In this document: positions 1 through 6,387 of the stretch, piece by piece
How the letters are laid out: every line of letters begins with the position of its first letter
How positions within the stretch are numbered: position 1 is the first letter of the stretch
Origin: an uncultured Faecalibacterium sp.
GTDB lineage: Bacteria > Bacillota > Clostridia > Oscillospirales > Ruminococcaceae
Length of the DNA: 12,200 nt
NCBI GenBank assembly: GCA_934525735.1
Contig: CAKSZM010000057.1
Location: 1-12,200, forward strand
Reading direction: 5' to 3'
Translations under genes and position numbers: made by a program
The notes under the pieces: model-generated
What the model was told of the DNA's origin: nothing
The model's database searches: none
The model's input: the letters and a program-made list of their open reading frames with translations, nothing else

Positions 1-59
1 TTTTCCTTGGAGAGGTTGAAGCACATGGAAACATTGTCCACTTTGATGATCGGTTCCAT
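1..59 (-). CDS. Polysaccharide ABC transporter ATP-binding protein, 5' end only
   Basis: Only the first 19 codons are in the window, starting MEPIIKVDNVSMCFNLSKE and running off the left edge. The IKVDNVSMCFN pattern is the usual first beta strand of an ABC ATPase, ahead of the Walker A motif, which is not in view. The ATG at 59 is preceded by AAGGAGG at good spacing, and that site overlaps the TAA stop of the upstream permease, so the two are translationally coupled. Pairing with an ABC-2 permease of the Wzm/TagG type suggests a Wzt/TagH-type ATPase that powers export of an undecaprenyl-linked polysaccharide or teichoic acid. The assignment leans on the neighbour because so few residues are visible. 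Confidence 0.75.
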   Translation of the reverse strand, partial: MEPIIKVDNVSMCFNLSKE

Positions 60-71
60 TGTTCTTCCTCC

Positions 72-881
72 TTAAATGTGCAGCACAAAGCGGTCCTGCG
101 TTTTGCGGAACACGCTCACGCCCACCAGCATGGACAGCACCGCGCAGATGCCGCACACGGCAAACATATTGAAATCCAGCGGGATGCCCCACATCACAGT
201 ACGGCGGAAACCCGTGATGTACCAGTACATAGGGTTCAGCTTGATGATCTGCTGCATATTGAACCCGCCGATGGAAAAGGTCATCTGGGTGGGGTCGTAG
301 AAGATGGCGGAGAAATACAGCAGCGCCGTGATGAACACGCTCCAGATGTGCATGATATCCCGGAAGAACACCGTGGCTGCCGCCAGAAACAGACCCACGC
401 CCAGGCTGAAGAAGAACAGAGTCACCAGCGGGTACACTGCCTCGATCAGGGTGAGGTGGAAGGGCGCGCCGGTAAAGATCATCACCAGCAGCAGCGCCAC
501 AAAGCTGAACACACAGTTCACCATGGCAAAGCAGCACTTTTCCAGCGGGAAAATATACTTGGGGATATACACCTTTTTCAGCAGCGGGGCCGCGCCGAGC
601 ACGCTGCCCATGCTGGTGGAAGTTGCCTCGTTGAAGAAATTGAACAGCAGCTGGCCGCACATCAGAAAGACGGCAAAGTTGTCGATGCCGCTGCCGCGCA
701 TGTCCATCAGACTGCTGAACACCGCCCAGTACACAAGACACATCAGCAGCGGGTTCAGCACACTCCACACCACGCCCAGAAAACTGCGGCGGTATTTGAG
801 CTTGAAGTCACGGCTGACGAGGTTCCACAGCAGATAGCGGTAGCGCCAGAAGCCGTTCCACATTGCGTTCCATTTTGCCAC
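72..881 (-). CDS. ABC-2 type polysaccharide export permease (Wzm/TagG family)
   Basis: A 269-residue membrane protein, the normal size for Wzm/TagG permeases, which form the channel that moves lipid-linked O-antigen, capsule or teichoic acid across the inner membrane. An amphipathic N terminus carries the family pattern SRDFKLKYRRSFLGVVWSVL (residues 23-42). Six hydrophobic segments follow at about 38-57, 68-84, 113-137, 150-172, 178-195 and 238-257, with the typical FFRDI motif at 172-176. The start is a GTG at 881, only 6 bases after the stop of rfbC, with a weak ribosome site (GGTGAT), so it probably depends on coupling; an ATG at 863 is possible but has no better site. The ATPase gene follows 12 bases downstream. 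The exported polymer is not identified; the preceding rfbC hints at a rhamnose-containing glycan. Confidence 0.9.
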   Translation of the reverse strand: MAKWNAMWNGFWRYRYLLWNLVSRDFKLKYRRSFLGVVWSVLNPLLMCLVYWAVFSSLMDMRGSGIDNFAVFLMCGQLLFNFFNEATSTSMGSVLGAAPLLKKVYIPKYIFPLEKCCFAMVNCVFSFVALLLVMIFTGAPFHLTLIEAVYPLVTLFFFSLGVGLFLAAATVFFRDIMHIWSVFITALLYFSAIFYDPTQMTFSIGGFNMQQIIKLNPMYWYITGFRRTVMWGIPLDFNMFAVCGICAVLSMLVGVSVFRKTQDRFVLHI

Positions 882-887
882 GGGCGA

Positions 888-1454
888 TCACCACTTTTCA
901 AAATATTCAAACTTCTGGGCAGCAAACGGCTCGTGCAGCTTGTCCTTTGCGCTGGTCTTGTGCTCGCAGCCGCAGTCCGGCCACTGCACATTGACGGTAG
1001 GGTCATCGTAGGGGATACCGCCCTCGCTGGTGGGGTCGTAGACGTCGGTGCACTTATAGCAGAACTCCGCCACATCGCTCAGCACGAGGAAGCCGTGGGC
1101 AAAGCCCTCCGGGATATAGAACATCTTCTTGTTGTCTTCGGACAGGGTGACGCCCACCCACTTGCCGAAGGTAGCGCTGTGGGGGCGGCAGTCCACGGCC
1201 ACGTCGAACACCTCGCCCTTGGTCACGCGCACCAGCTTGCCCTGGGTGTGGTTTTTCTGGAAGTGCAGGCCGCGCAGCACGCCGCGGGTGGAGCGGCTCT
1301 GGTTGTCCTGCACGAATTCCTTGTCGATGCCGGCTTCGGCAAACTGATCCTTCTGGTAGGTCTCCATAAAGTAACCGCGGTCGTCGCCGAACACCTGCGG
1401 CTCAATGACCACAACACCGGGGATCTCGGTCTGAGTAAACGTAAACTTGCCCAT
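888..1454 (-). CDS. rfbC: dTDP-4-dehydrorhamnose 3,5-epimerase
   Basis: A 188-residue cupin enzyme of the dTDP-L-rhamnose pathway. It epimerises C3 and C5 of dTDP-4-keto-6-deoxyglucose before the final reduction by RfbD. Family marks are FGDDRGYFMETYQ near 22-34, NQSRSTRGVLRGLHFQ (51-66) with the likely catalytic base His64, YIPEGFAHGFLVLSD (113-127), and FCYKCTDVYDP (131-141) with Tyr133 as the likely catalytic acid and Tyr139 nearby. Length matches the family. The ATG at 1454 is preceded by GAGAGG nine bases upstream. It lies directly ahead of the ABC exporter genes, so it probably supplies activated rhamnose for the polymer they export. rfbA, rfbB and rfbD are not in the window. Confidence 0.96.
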   Translation of the reverse strand: MGKFTFTQTEIPGVVVIEPQVFGDDRGYFMETYQKDQFAEAGIDKEFVQDNQSRSTRGVLRGLHFQKNHTQGKLVRVTKGEVFDVAVDCRPHSATFGKWVGVTLSEDNKKMFYIPEGFAHGFLVLSDVAEFCYKCTDVYDPTSEGGIPYDDPTVNVQWPDCGCEHKTSAKDKLHEPFAAQKFEYFEKW

Positions 1455-1497
1455 ATTCTTGTACCTCTCTTTTTTGAAGCATTTTTTGATCTATTGG

Positions 1498-1523
1498 AAA
1501 AGTCTGTTTTTGCGCGGACTTTT
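1498..1523 (-). terminator. Weak hairpin between the dac gene and rfbC
   Basis: Seven-base arms AAAAGTC (1498-1504) and GACTTTT (1517-1523) are perfect complements around a 12-base loop, just after the stop of the carboxypeptidase gene on the minus strand. The U-rich arm resembles an intrinsic terminator, but the stem has only three G-C/C-G-containing steps at its core and no long U run follows. It may terminate only partly, leaving read-through into rfbC. Confidence 0.4.
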
Positions 1524-1527
1524 ACGC

Positions 1528-2865
1528 TTATTTGCTGTGGCGGCCTTTCTGCTGCGCCCGCCGGGCCTTGCGGCGTCTGCGCCGCGCCTGCAGCCGGATG
1601 ACCAGCACGGTCACGCCCGCCGCCGCTGCCGTGGAACCCAGCGAGATGCCCAGCAGCCAGAGCGCATGGCTCTTGGGCCTGACGTCCTTTGCCGCTTCCA
1701 GTTCGGTGCCGGTGCCGGCCTCCAGCAGTTCGGTCAGGCCGGAAAGCTCCGCCTCCACCCGGACGCTGGTATTTTCCTGTTTTCCGCCGCCTTTGATGGT
1801 GTACACGGCATAGGCTTCCGGTTCCGCCCCCAGCACCCAGCGCTCCGGCAGTTCCAGCGAGACCTCCACTTCCTTTGCCGTCAGGCCGTCGGCCAGCAGC
1901 AGCTTTACGCCCGGGTCGGTGACAGTCACAGTACCAAGGCTCCCGCCGCCGCCCGCCACATCCAGCTGCGCCGTGATGCCCTGCGAGGGCAGTTCGGTAT
2001 AGCCGGTGAAGGTGCTGAACGCATAATCCAGCAGAGTGCGCACATCGTTGTATTTATCGGTGCTCAGCTCACTCTGCATCGTCACGCAGATGAGCCGGAT
2101 GCCGTTCTGCTCGGCAAGGCAGGCGTAGCTGTAGCGCGCCGTATTGGTGTAGCCCAGTTTGGAGCCGATGACCGACGCGATGTGATACCGGCTGGAACCG
2201 ATGCGCATTTTATCCTGCTGCGAAAAGTACCGGGTCACCGGCTGCAGGTTGGTGGGCTGCATGGTGTACATCTCGTTGCGGGTGAACACATCTTCAAACC
2301 CCGGCTGTTCCAGCGCCCAGCGCAGGATCTGCGCCATGTCGTAGCAGCTGGTATAGTGGTCGTCGCCGCTGATGCCGTGCGGGTTTGCAAAGTGGGTATG
2401 CTTCAGCCCCAGCTGTTCCGCCTGTTCATTCATCTTTTCCACGCCGCCGTCGATGGTTCCGCCGCCGATGTATTCGGCCAGCAGATTCGCGGCGTCGTTG
2501 GCGCTGGCCATCTGGGTGGCATACAGCGCATCGGTCAGGGGCACCTGCTCCCCTTCCAGCAGAGCAATGTGGCTGGAATCGGTGCCTGCCAGCGAATAGA
2601 CATCGTCATGGCTCACCGTCAGTTTTACACCGTCCCAGTTCCCCTGCGCCTTTTCGCAGGCAAGCCCCAGCGTCATCACCTTGGTGATGGACGCCGGGTG
2701 CAGTTCTTCGTTCATATTCTGCTGCGCCAGCACAAGGCCGGTATCCGCATCGATGATGCAGTAGGCGCGGGTAGCGCTGAGGGCGGGGCCGGCTGCCGCC
2801 GCCCCCGGCACGAACACACAGACCGCAAGCAGTACGGCGCAGAGCACCGCTGTCCATTTTCTCAT
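1528..2865 (-). CDS. D-alanyl-D-alanine carboxypeptidase (PBP5-like, peptidase S11)
   Basis: A 445-residue membrane-anchored DD-carboxypeptidase that would remove the terminal D-Ala from peptidoglycan pentapeptides outside the membrane. From the chosen start it has a signal peptide (about 1-25, ending in GAAAAG), the catalytic SxxK as SITK (Ser59, Lys62), the SxN triad as SAN (121-123), and a third motif at 236-238 that reads KLG instead of the usual KTG. A C-terminal beta-rich domain (about 275-390) precedes a transmembrane segment near 400-420 and a strongly basic cytoplasmic tail. The ATG at 2865 fits a signal peptide and has GGGAG upstream; the open frame extends to 2967, but that would put charged residues before the signal. 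It begins 61 bases after dpaB on the same strand, which suggests a role in spore cortex or septum peptidoglycan, like DacF or DacB. Which paralogue it is cannot be settled here. Confidence 0.9.
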   Translation of the reverse strand: MRKWTAVLCAVLLAVCVFVPGAAAAGPALSATRAYCIIDADTGLVLAQQNMNEELHPASITKVMTLGLACEKAQGNWDGVKLTVSHDDVYSLAGTDSSHIALLEGEQVPLTDALYATQMASANDAANLLAEYIGGGTIDGGVEKMNEQAEQLGLKHTHFANPHGISGDDHYTSCYDMAQILRWALEQPGFEDVFTRNEMYTMQPTNLQPVTRYFSQQDKMRIGSSRYHIASVIGSKLGYTNTARYSYACLAEQNGIRLICVTMQSELSTDKYNDVRTLLDYAFSTFTGYTELPSQGITAQLDVAGGGGSLGTVTVTDPGVKLLLADGLTAKEVEVSLELPERWVLGAEPEAYAVYTIKGGGKQENTSVRVEAELSGLTELLEAGTGTELEAAKDVRPKSHALWLLGISLGSTAAAAGVTVLVIRLQARRRRRKARRAQQKGRHSK

Positions 2866-2926
2866 CCGGGTTTTCTCCCTCGAAAATTTTTTCTGCCTGT
2901 CGTACCGCACCGGCAAAGCATCAAAA

Positions 2927-3556
2927 TCAGTATACCACATTTTGCCCCGGCTGAAAAGAGATTGCATGTTCCCTTTGCCCCAGCAGCACCGGCTGCAGCT
3001 GCCGCTCCTGCAGGGCCGCCGCCAAAGCCTCCGGCAGGAGAGCGAAATCTGCTTTCAGGCTGTTGGGTTTTGCCGCCGGATCATCCTGCCCGTAGGGTAC
3101 AAAATAGATGTGCTTGCGCTGATAGAGCCGGGCGATGTTCTCGCCGGAAGCCCCCAGCCCGTCGTTGGTGGAAACGGCCAGAAGCACCGGTTTTCCGGTC
3201 CGGAGCAGGCTTTTGGCCGCCAGCGTCACCGGGGTCTCCGAAAGGCCTGCCGCAAGCCTTGCCAGCGTAGCTCCGGTGCAGGGCGCGACGACCAGCGCCC
3301 GGGCCAACTGCCGCGGCCCGAGCGGTTCCACGGCCTGCAGCGAGTCCAGAACCGGGTGCCCGGTAAGGGCTTCCAGCCGCTGTTTCCAGCTGTTTCCGGT
3401 GCCGAAGCGCGTATCCTGCTTCGCCGCAAAGCTCATGACGGGCAGCAGTTCCCAGCCCTGCCGGGTCAGTGCTTCCGCCGACACCAGCGCCGCTTCCAGT
3501 GTGCAGAAGCTGCCGCACACCGCAAAGGCGATGCAGCCTTTTTTCTCTGTGGTCAT
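2927..3556 (-). CDS. dpaB: Dipicolinate synthase subunit B
   Basis: A 209-residue flavoprotein-fold subunit (SpoVFB) that works with DpaA to make dipicolinic acid from the lysine-pathway intermediate in the mother cell of a sporulating cell. Family patterns are clear: FAVCGSFCTLEAAL near 11-24, APCTGATLARLAAGLSETPV around 91-110 with the following AAKSLLR, STNDGLGASGENIARL near 128-143, and HIYFVPYGQDDP close behind. Length is normal (about 200 residues). Its ATG shares an ATGA overlap with the stop of dpaA, so the two subunits are translationally coupled. The carboxypeptidase gene follows 61 bases downstream. Presence of dpaAB is a strong sign that the organism forms, or recently formed, endospores. 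Confidence 0.95.
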   Translation of the reverse strand: MTTEKKGCIAFAVCGSFCTLEAALVSAEALTRQGWELLPVMSFAAKQDTRFGTGNSWKQRLEALTGHPVLDSLQAVEPLGPRQLARALVVAPCTGATLARLAAGLSETPVTLAAKSLLRTGKPVLLAVSTNDGLGASGENIARLYQRKHIYFVPYGQDDPAAKPNSLKADFALLPEALAAALQERQLQPVLLGQREHAISFQPGQNVVY

Positions 3557-4341
3557 GTCCGTCCCTCCCGCTCCCGCAAAATCGTGATCACCGTGCGCGC
3601 CACCGCCTCGCCTGCCGTTTCCGGCGCACAGGCGGCAGGCAGGCTCAGGGCATGGATGGCCCGGTGCCCCAGCTGCCGGGCCGCTTCAAAGTCAGTTCCG
3701 CCGGGTTTTGAAGCCAGATCCACGATCAGGCTGCCCGGCCGCAGCGCCGCCAGTACCGGTGCCGTGAGCACCCGTGCCGGGATGGTGTTTACCACCGTGC
3801 CAAAGACCGGTGCCAGCGCGCCGAGGCGGCAAAGCTCTGCCCCGCGCAGACCAAGGCTTTCGGCAAGCGCCCGCTGTTCCGGGCGGCGGGCACAGACCGT
3901 CACCTCCGCGCCCAGCGCTTTCAGCCGCACCGCCAGCGCCTGCCCCACCGGGCCGAATCCCAGCACCAGAAGGTTTGTGCCCCATAAGGTGCGGGTGCGC
4001 TCCTTCAGCAGGATGCTGATACAGCCCTCCGCCGTGGGGATGGCATTGTAAACGGTCAGCTCCGGCCGGGCGAAGTAATCCGCCAGCTCAACCCCGGCCT
4101 CCCGGGCGATGGCCTTTGCCTCTTCCGACACCCTGCCGCCCAGTGCCAGCGTCCCGGGCCGCGCCGCCCGCAGCAGCTCTGCCAGCGGGGTGCGGGCGGC
4201 GTCCAGCGGCAGGGGCAGCAGGATATAATCCGCCAGCGCCACCTGTTCGGCCCCGCCCACGGCATAGCCCGCCCGTTCCAGCGCCCGGCCTGCCGCCGCC
4301 TGCCGGGCATCGGTGCCCACCACCGCAAAGCGCTTTTCCAC
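3553..4341 (-). CDS. dpaA: Dipicolinate synthase subunit A
   Basis: A 262-residue NAD(P)-binding subunit (SpoVFA) of dipicolinate synthase. The N terminus has the VGTDARQ pattern expected at the start of the family, ELTVYNAIPTAEG (94-106) is a strong family signature, and the Rossmann motif GFGPVG lies at 128-133. DLASKPGGTDF and the C-terminal LPAACAPETAG segment also match. It is somewhat shorter than the Bacillus protein (close to 300). The start is a GTG at 4341, preceded by GGGAGGGAG with about 7 bases spacing. It is the first gene of dpaA-dpaB-dac, and a SigK-like promoter sits about 30 bases upstream, which agrees with late mother-cell expression of spoVF in Bacillus. Confidence 0.94.
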   Translation of the reverse strand: MEKRFAVVGTDARQAAAGRALERAGYAVGGAEQVALADYILLPLPLDAARTPLAELLRAARPGTLALGGRVSEEAKAIAREAGVELADYFARPELTVYNAIPTAEGCISILLKERTRTLWGTNLLVLGFGPVGQALAVRLKALGAEVTVCARRPEQRALAESLGLRGAELCRLGALAPVFGTVVNTIPARVLTAPVLAALRPGSLIVDLASKPGGTDFEAARQLGHRAIHALSLPAACAPETAGEAVARTVITILREREGRT

Positions 4342-4370
4342 GCAAGCTCCCTCCCTTTCCGGTTGTGAGC

Positions 4371-4399
4371 CATCCTATGCGGGAGGAAGCATTTGGGTG
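4371..4399 (-). promoter_or_regulatory. Candidate SigK-type promoter for dpaA-dpaB-dac
   Basis: On the minus strand a CACC element (4399-4396) is followed, after exactly 16 bases (4395-4380), by CATAGGATG (4379-4371). This fits the published SigK pattern of mACm, 15-16 bases, then gCATAnnnTa, apart from the last base; the base before CATA is also the expected G. The predicted start would leave a leader of about 20-25 bases that just holds the dpaA ribosome site. SigE shares the CATA part of the -10, so a SigE promoter is the main alternative. Confidence 0.55.
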
Positions 4400-4400
4400 A

Positions 4401-4570
4401 CGGAACGATTTTAAATGCTCTCCGCTTGCGCTCTGAGCATCTTCAGCGGAATTTTGGTTTTTTATATTTGCTCCTTCGGAACGACTGCGGTCGTTCCGAA
4501 GGAACATTCTCATGAGAGGGGGCGCAGTGGGAAGCAGCAGCAAAACGGTTCTCTGCCCTGCTGCAAAACG
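4401..4570. repeat. Cluster of inverted repeats with a perfect 14-bp-arm palindrome
   Basis: This gene-free stretch holds several dyads. The strongest is at 4472-4503: 14-base arms (TCCTTCGGAACGAC and its exact complement) round a TGCG loop. Part of its arm, CGGAACGA, recurs at 4401-4408. Between them, ATGCTC (4415-4420) pairs with GAGCAT (4435-4440), and TCCGCT (4421-4426) pairs with AGCGGA (4445-4450), in interleaved order as in an H-type pseudoknot. TCTCATGAGA (4508-4517) is a 10-base palindrome, and near-identical 13-mers ending in GCAAAACG lie at 4535-4547 and 4558-4570. The big hairpin is not followed by a T run on either strand, so it is not a standard terminator. It may be a dispersed palindromic element or a regulatory region ahead of dpaA. 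Confidence 0.6.
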
Positions 4571-4571
4571 C

Positions 4572-4608
4572 AAAAAGGGACTGCCATGCATCTGCATAGC
4601 AGTCCCTT
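4572..4608 (-). terminator. Rho-independent terminator of the ECF S-component transcript
   Basis: Perfect ten-base arms AAGGGACTGC (4575-4584) and GCAGTCCCTT (4599-4608), with a further ATGC/GCAT pairing inside the loop. On the minus strand the stem is followed by a run of five U (4576-4572). It lies 46 bases past the stop of the ECF gene and separates that transcript from the dpa unit. The A-rich flank on the other side means weaker termination is possible on the plus strand. Confidence 0.85.
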
Positions 4609-4654
4609 AAAAATTATCGTTACGGATGCGCCGCCCTGACTTTCAGCACATCAC

Positions 4655-5248
4655 TTATTTTACAAACTTTGCCACGGCACGGGCCACGATACCGCCCAGA
4701 ATGCCGGAGACCAGGAACTCGGCCACGCCCTGGATGCCCACCAGCAGCACCACGAACATGAAGGGGTTCGCAGCACCCTTGACCGACACCAGATTCTGCA
4801 CGTAATCGCAGCCGTAGAAGGCCAGCACGATGTAGCCCATGAAGAACAGGGTGTTCAGGGCCGGGGCACACATGGCGCTGACGATGTAGCTCCAGGTGCC
4901 GGGCTTGTCAAAGCGCTTCAGGCCGCTGAAGATCAGACCCACGCACAGACCCATCAGCACGCGCATACCCACACACAGGATGAAGGTGTTGACCGGGCTG
5001 ACCTGGAACAGGGCACCGGTCATGGCCGATGCGCCGGTGATGGCGTCATAAAAGCTCACTGCACCGAACACGCCGCCCAGCAGCGCACCCACAGCGGGGC
5101 CCATGGTGATGGCGCCCACTGCGATGGGAAGGGTCAGAAAGCTCATGTACAGCGGGCCCATGGGCACGCTGCCCAGACCCACAAGCTTCATGACCAGTTC
5201 AATGGCAACCAGCAGTGCCACACGGGTAAGAGTCTTAGTATTTTTCAT
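4655..5248 (-). CDS. ECF transporter S component, candidate pantothenate uptake (PanT-like)
   Basis: A 197-residue, very hydrophobic protein with about six membrane segments, the size and form of a substrate-binding S component of an energy-coupling-factor vitamin transporter. Residues 10-65 carry the usual first two helices with small-residue runs (GPLYMSFLTLPIAVGAI, 31-47, and MGPAVGALLGGVFGAVSF, 49-66), the part that docks with EcfT in this family. The ATG at 5248 has AGGAGG ten bases upstream; the open frame runs on to 5302 but without a better start. No EcfA or EcfT is nearby, as is normal for group II systems with a shared module. The substrate is inferred from context: coaX and coaBC lie just upstream, so pantothenate is the best guess. 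Folate, riboflavin or another vitamin cannot be excluded from sequence by eye. Confidence 0.8.
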   Translation of the reverse strand: MKNTKTLTRVALLVAIELVMKLVGLGSVPMGPLYMSFLTLPIAVGAITMGPAVGALLGGVFGAVSFYDAITGASAMTGALFQVSPVNTFILCVGMRVLMGLCVGLIFSGLKRFDKPGTWSYIVSAMCAPALNTLFFMGYIVLAFYGCDYVQNLVSVKGAANPFMFVVLLVGIQGVAEFLVSGILGGIVARAVAKFVK

Positions 5249-5334
5249 ATTCAGTTTTCCTCCTGCTGCCGTTCCGCCCTCAGAATGTCGGATACGGCGC
5301 AAACCTGCCCGCTCTTTGCGGGTTTTGTGTAAAT

Positions 5335-5363
5335 ATTCGAACCGTTGGAGCGCGTTTTGTCAG
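5335..5363 (-). promoter_or_regulatory. Possible SigA promoter ahead of the ECF S component
   Basis: On the minus strand CTGACA (5363-5358) and TCGAAT (5340-5335) are separated by 17 bases, matching 5 and 4 of 6 consensus bases. It lies in the 137-base gap between the oxidoreductase stop and the ECF start, about 85 bases before the ATG. A small CCCGC/GCGGG hairpin lies in the leader between them. If real, the ECF gene has its own promoter besides read-through from coaX. Confidence 0.35.
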
Positions 5364-5385
5364 GGCGTGTTCCAATGAAAATGGC

Positions 5386-6363
5386 TTATTCGCCGGGGAA
5401 GCGGATGCCCGCCGTGCGGCGCGCCACAGTCAGCACCCGGCTGACCGCGATGGAGGTATCCTGCATGCGGGTGCACAGCTCCTGATCGCCGCTTTCCAGT
5501 GCGCGGGCAAATGCCTCAAACTCTGCCGCCTGCCGGGGGCGGCCGCCGTTGAGGTTGTAGTGTTCCTCCTTGCCCTCGTTGGGGTGGAAGGTGATGCCGC
5601 CGCAGAAGTTGGCCGTGGATTTCTGCTGGATGTAACCCTTTGTGCCCTGAATGATGTACCGGGCCGGGGCGGCGCAGTCTTTGGCGGCGATGCTCACCGC
5701 CCGGAAGCCGCTGTAATCCATGGTCAGGATGCCGCTGGTGTCGATGCCGCGTTCCACGTTGGCGGTGTAGTGCACCTGATTCGGCTCGCCGAACAGGCCC
5801 ACGATGTAGCTGACGTTGTACACGCCCAGATCCATCAGGGCGCCGCCTGCACAGGCCGGGTCGAACACCGGCGGAGTCTCGCCTTTGCAGAATGCATCGT
5901 ACCGGCTGGAATACTGGCTGAAGCTGCACTGCACCAGCTTCACGGTGCCGATGCGGGGCAGCAGCTCCCGGATCTTTGCGTAATTTTCAAGGTACTGGGT
6001 GGTAACGGCCTCGAACAGAAACACCTTTTTGTGCCGCGCCAGCCGGATCAGTTCTTCAGTCTGGGCTGCCGTGGGGGCCATGGGCTTTTCCACAATGACA
6101 TGCTTGCCGGCATCCAGTGCAATGCGGGCATACCGCACATGCTGCAGGTTCGGCACCGCGATATACACCGCGTCCACCCATTGGAGCAGTTCCAGAAAAT
6201 TGGTGGTACGCTGCGGCACGCCGTATTTTTCGCACAGCTCCTGCGCAAGCGCTGCGCTGCGGGGCGTCGAGCAGACAGCCTGCACCGTAAACGGCGTGTG
6301 TTCCGCAAGCCACGGCAAAAATTCCTGCACGATCTTGCCCGTGCCAAGAATGCCTAATTTCAT
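5386..6363 (-). CDS. Gfo/Idh/MocA family oxidoreductase
   Basis: A 325-residue NAD(P)-dependent dehydrogenase of the Gfo/Idh/MocA family, usually acting on sugars, inositols or related hydroxy compounds. The N-terminal Rossmann fold shows LGILGTGKI (3-11), the AVYIAVPNLQHV strand-loop near 65-76, and the hallmark HVIVEKPMAPTAAQ (88-101) with the EKP cofactor and active-site motif. The C-terminal substrate domain has GGALMDLGVYNVSY near 175-188. Length is typical. It starts 24 bases after the coaX stop, so the two are probably cotranscribed. The substrate cannot be read from the sequence, and family members are often bystanders beside unrelated genes. A role in pantothenate or CoA metabolism is possible only by association. 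Confidence 0.9.
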   Translation of the reverse strand: MKLGILGTGKIVQEFLPWLAEHTPFTVQAVCSTPRSAALAQELCEKYGVPQRTTNFLELLQWVDAVYIAVPNLQHVRYARIALDAGKHVIVEKPMAPTAAQTEELIRLARHKKVFLFEAVTTQYLENYAKIRELLPRIGTVKLVQCSFSQYSSRYDAFCKGETPPVFDPACAGGALMDLGVYNVSYIVGLFGEPNQVHYTANVERGIDTSGILTMDYSGFRAVSIAAKDCAAPARYIIQGTKGYIQQKSTANFCGGITFHPNEGKEEHYNLNGGRPRQAAEFEAFARALESGDQELCTRMQDTSIAVSRVLTVARRTAGIRFPGE

Positions 6364-6387
6364 GTTGTTCTCCCTATCCTTCTTCTC

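Noticed and set aside
78..1601. 507-codon plus-strand open frame antisense to the permease and rfbC
   Set aside because: It is rich in His, Ala and Gln with no motif, and lies wholly opposite two well-supported genes. It is a shadow of GC-rich coding DNA.
1447..3270. 607-codon plus-strand open frame antisense to the carboxypeptidase and dpaB
   Set aside because: The minus-strand genes carry clear catalytic motifs and start sites. The antisense product has the composition of a mirror frame and no fold signature.
5301..5325. CCCGC/GCGGG hairpin followed by TTTTG as a plus-strand terminator
   Set aside because: The stem is five pairs, and no plus-strand gene lies upstream. On the minus strand it lacks a U run, so it is at most a leader hairpin of the ECF gene.
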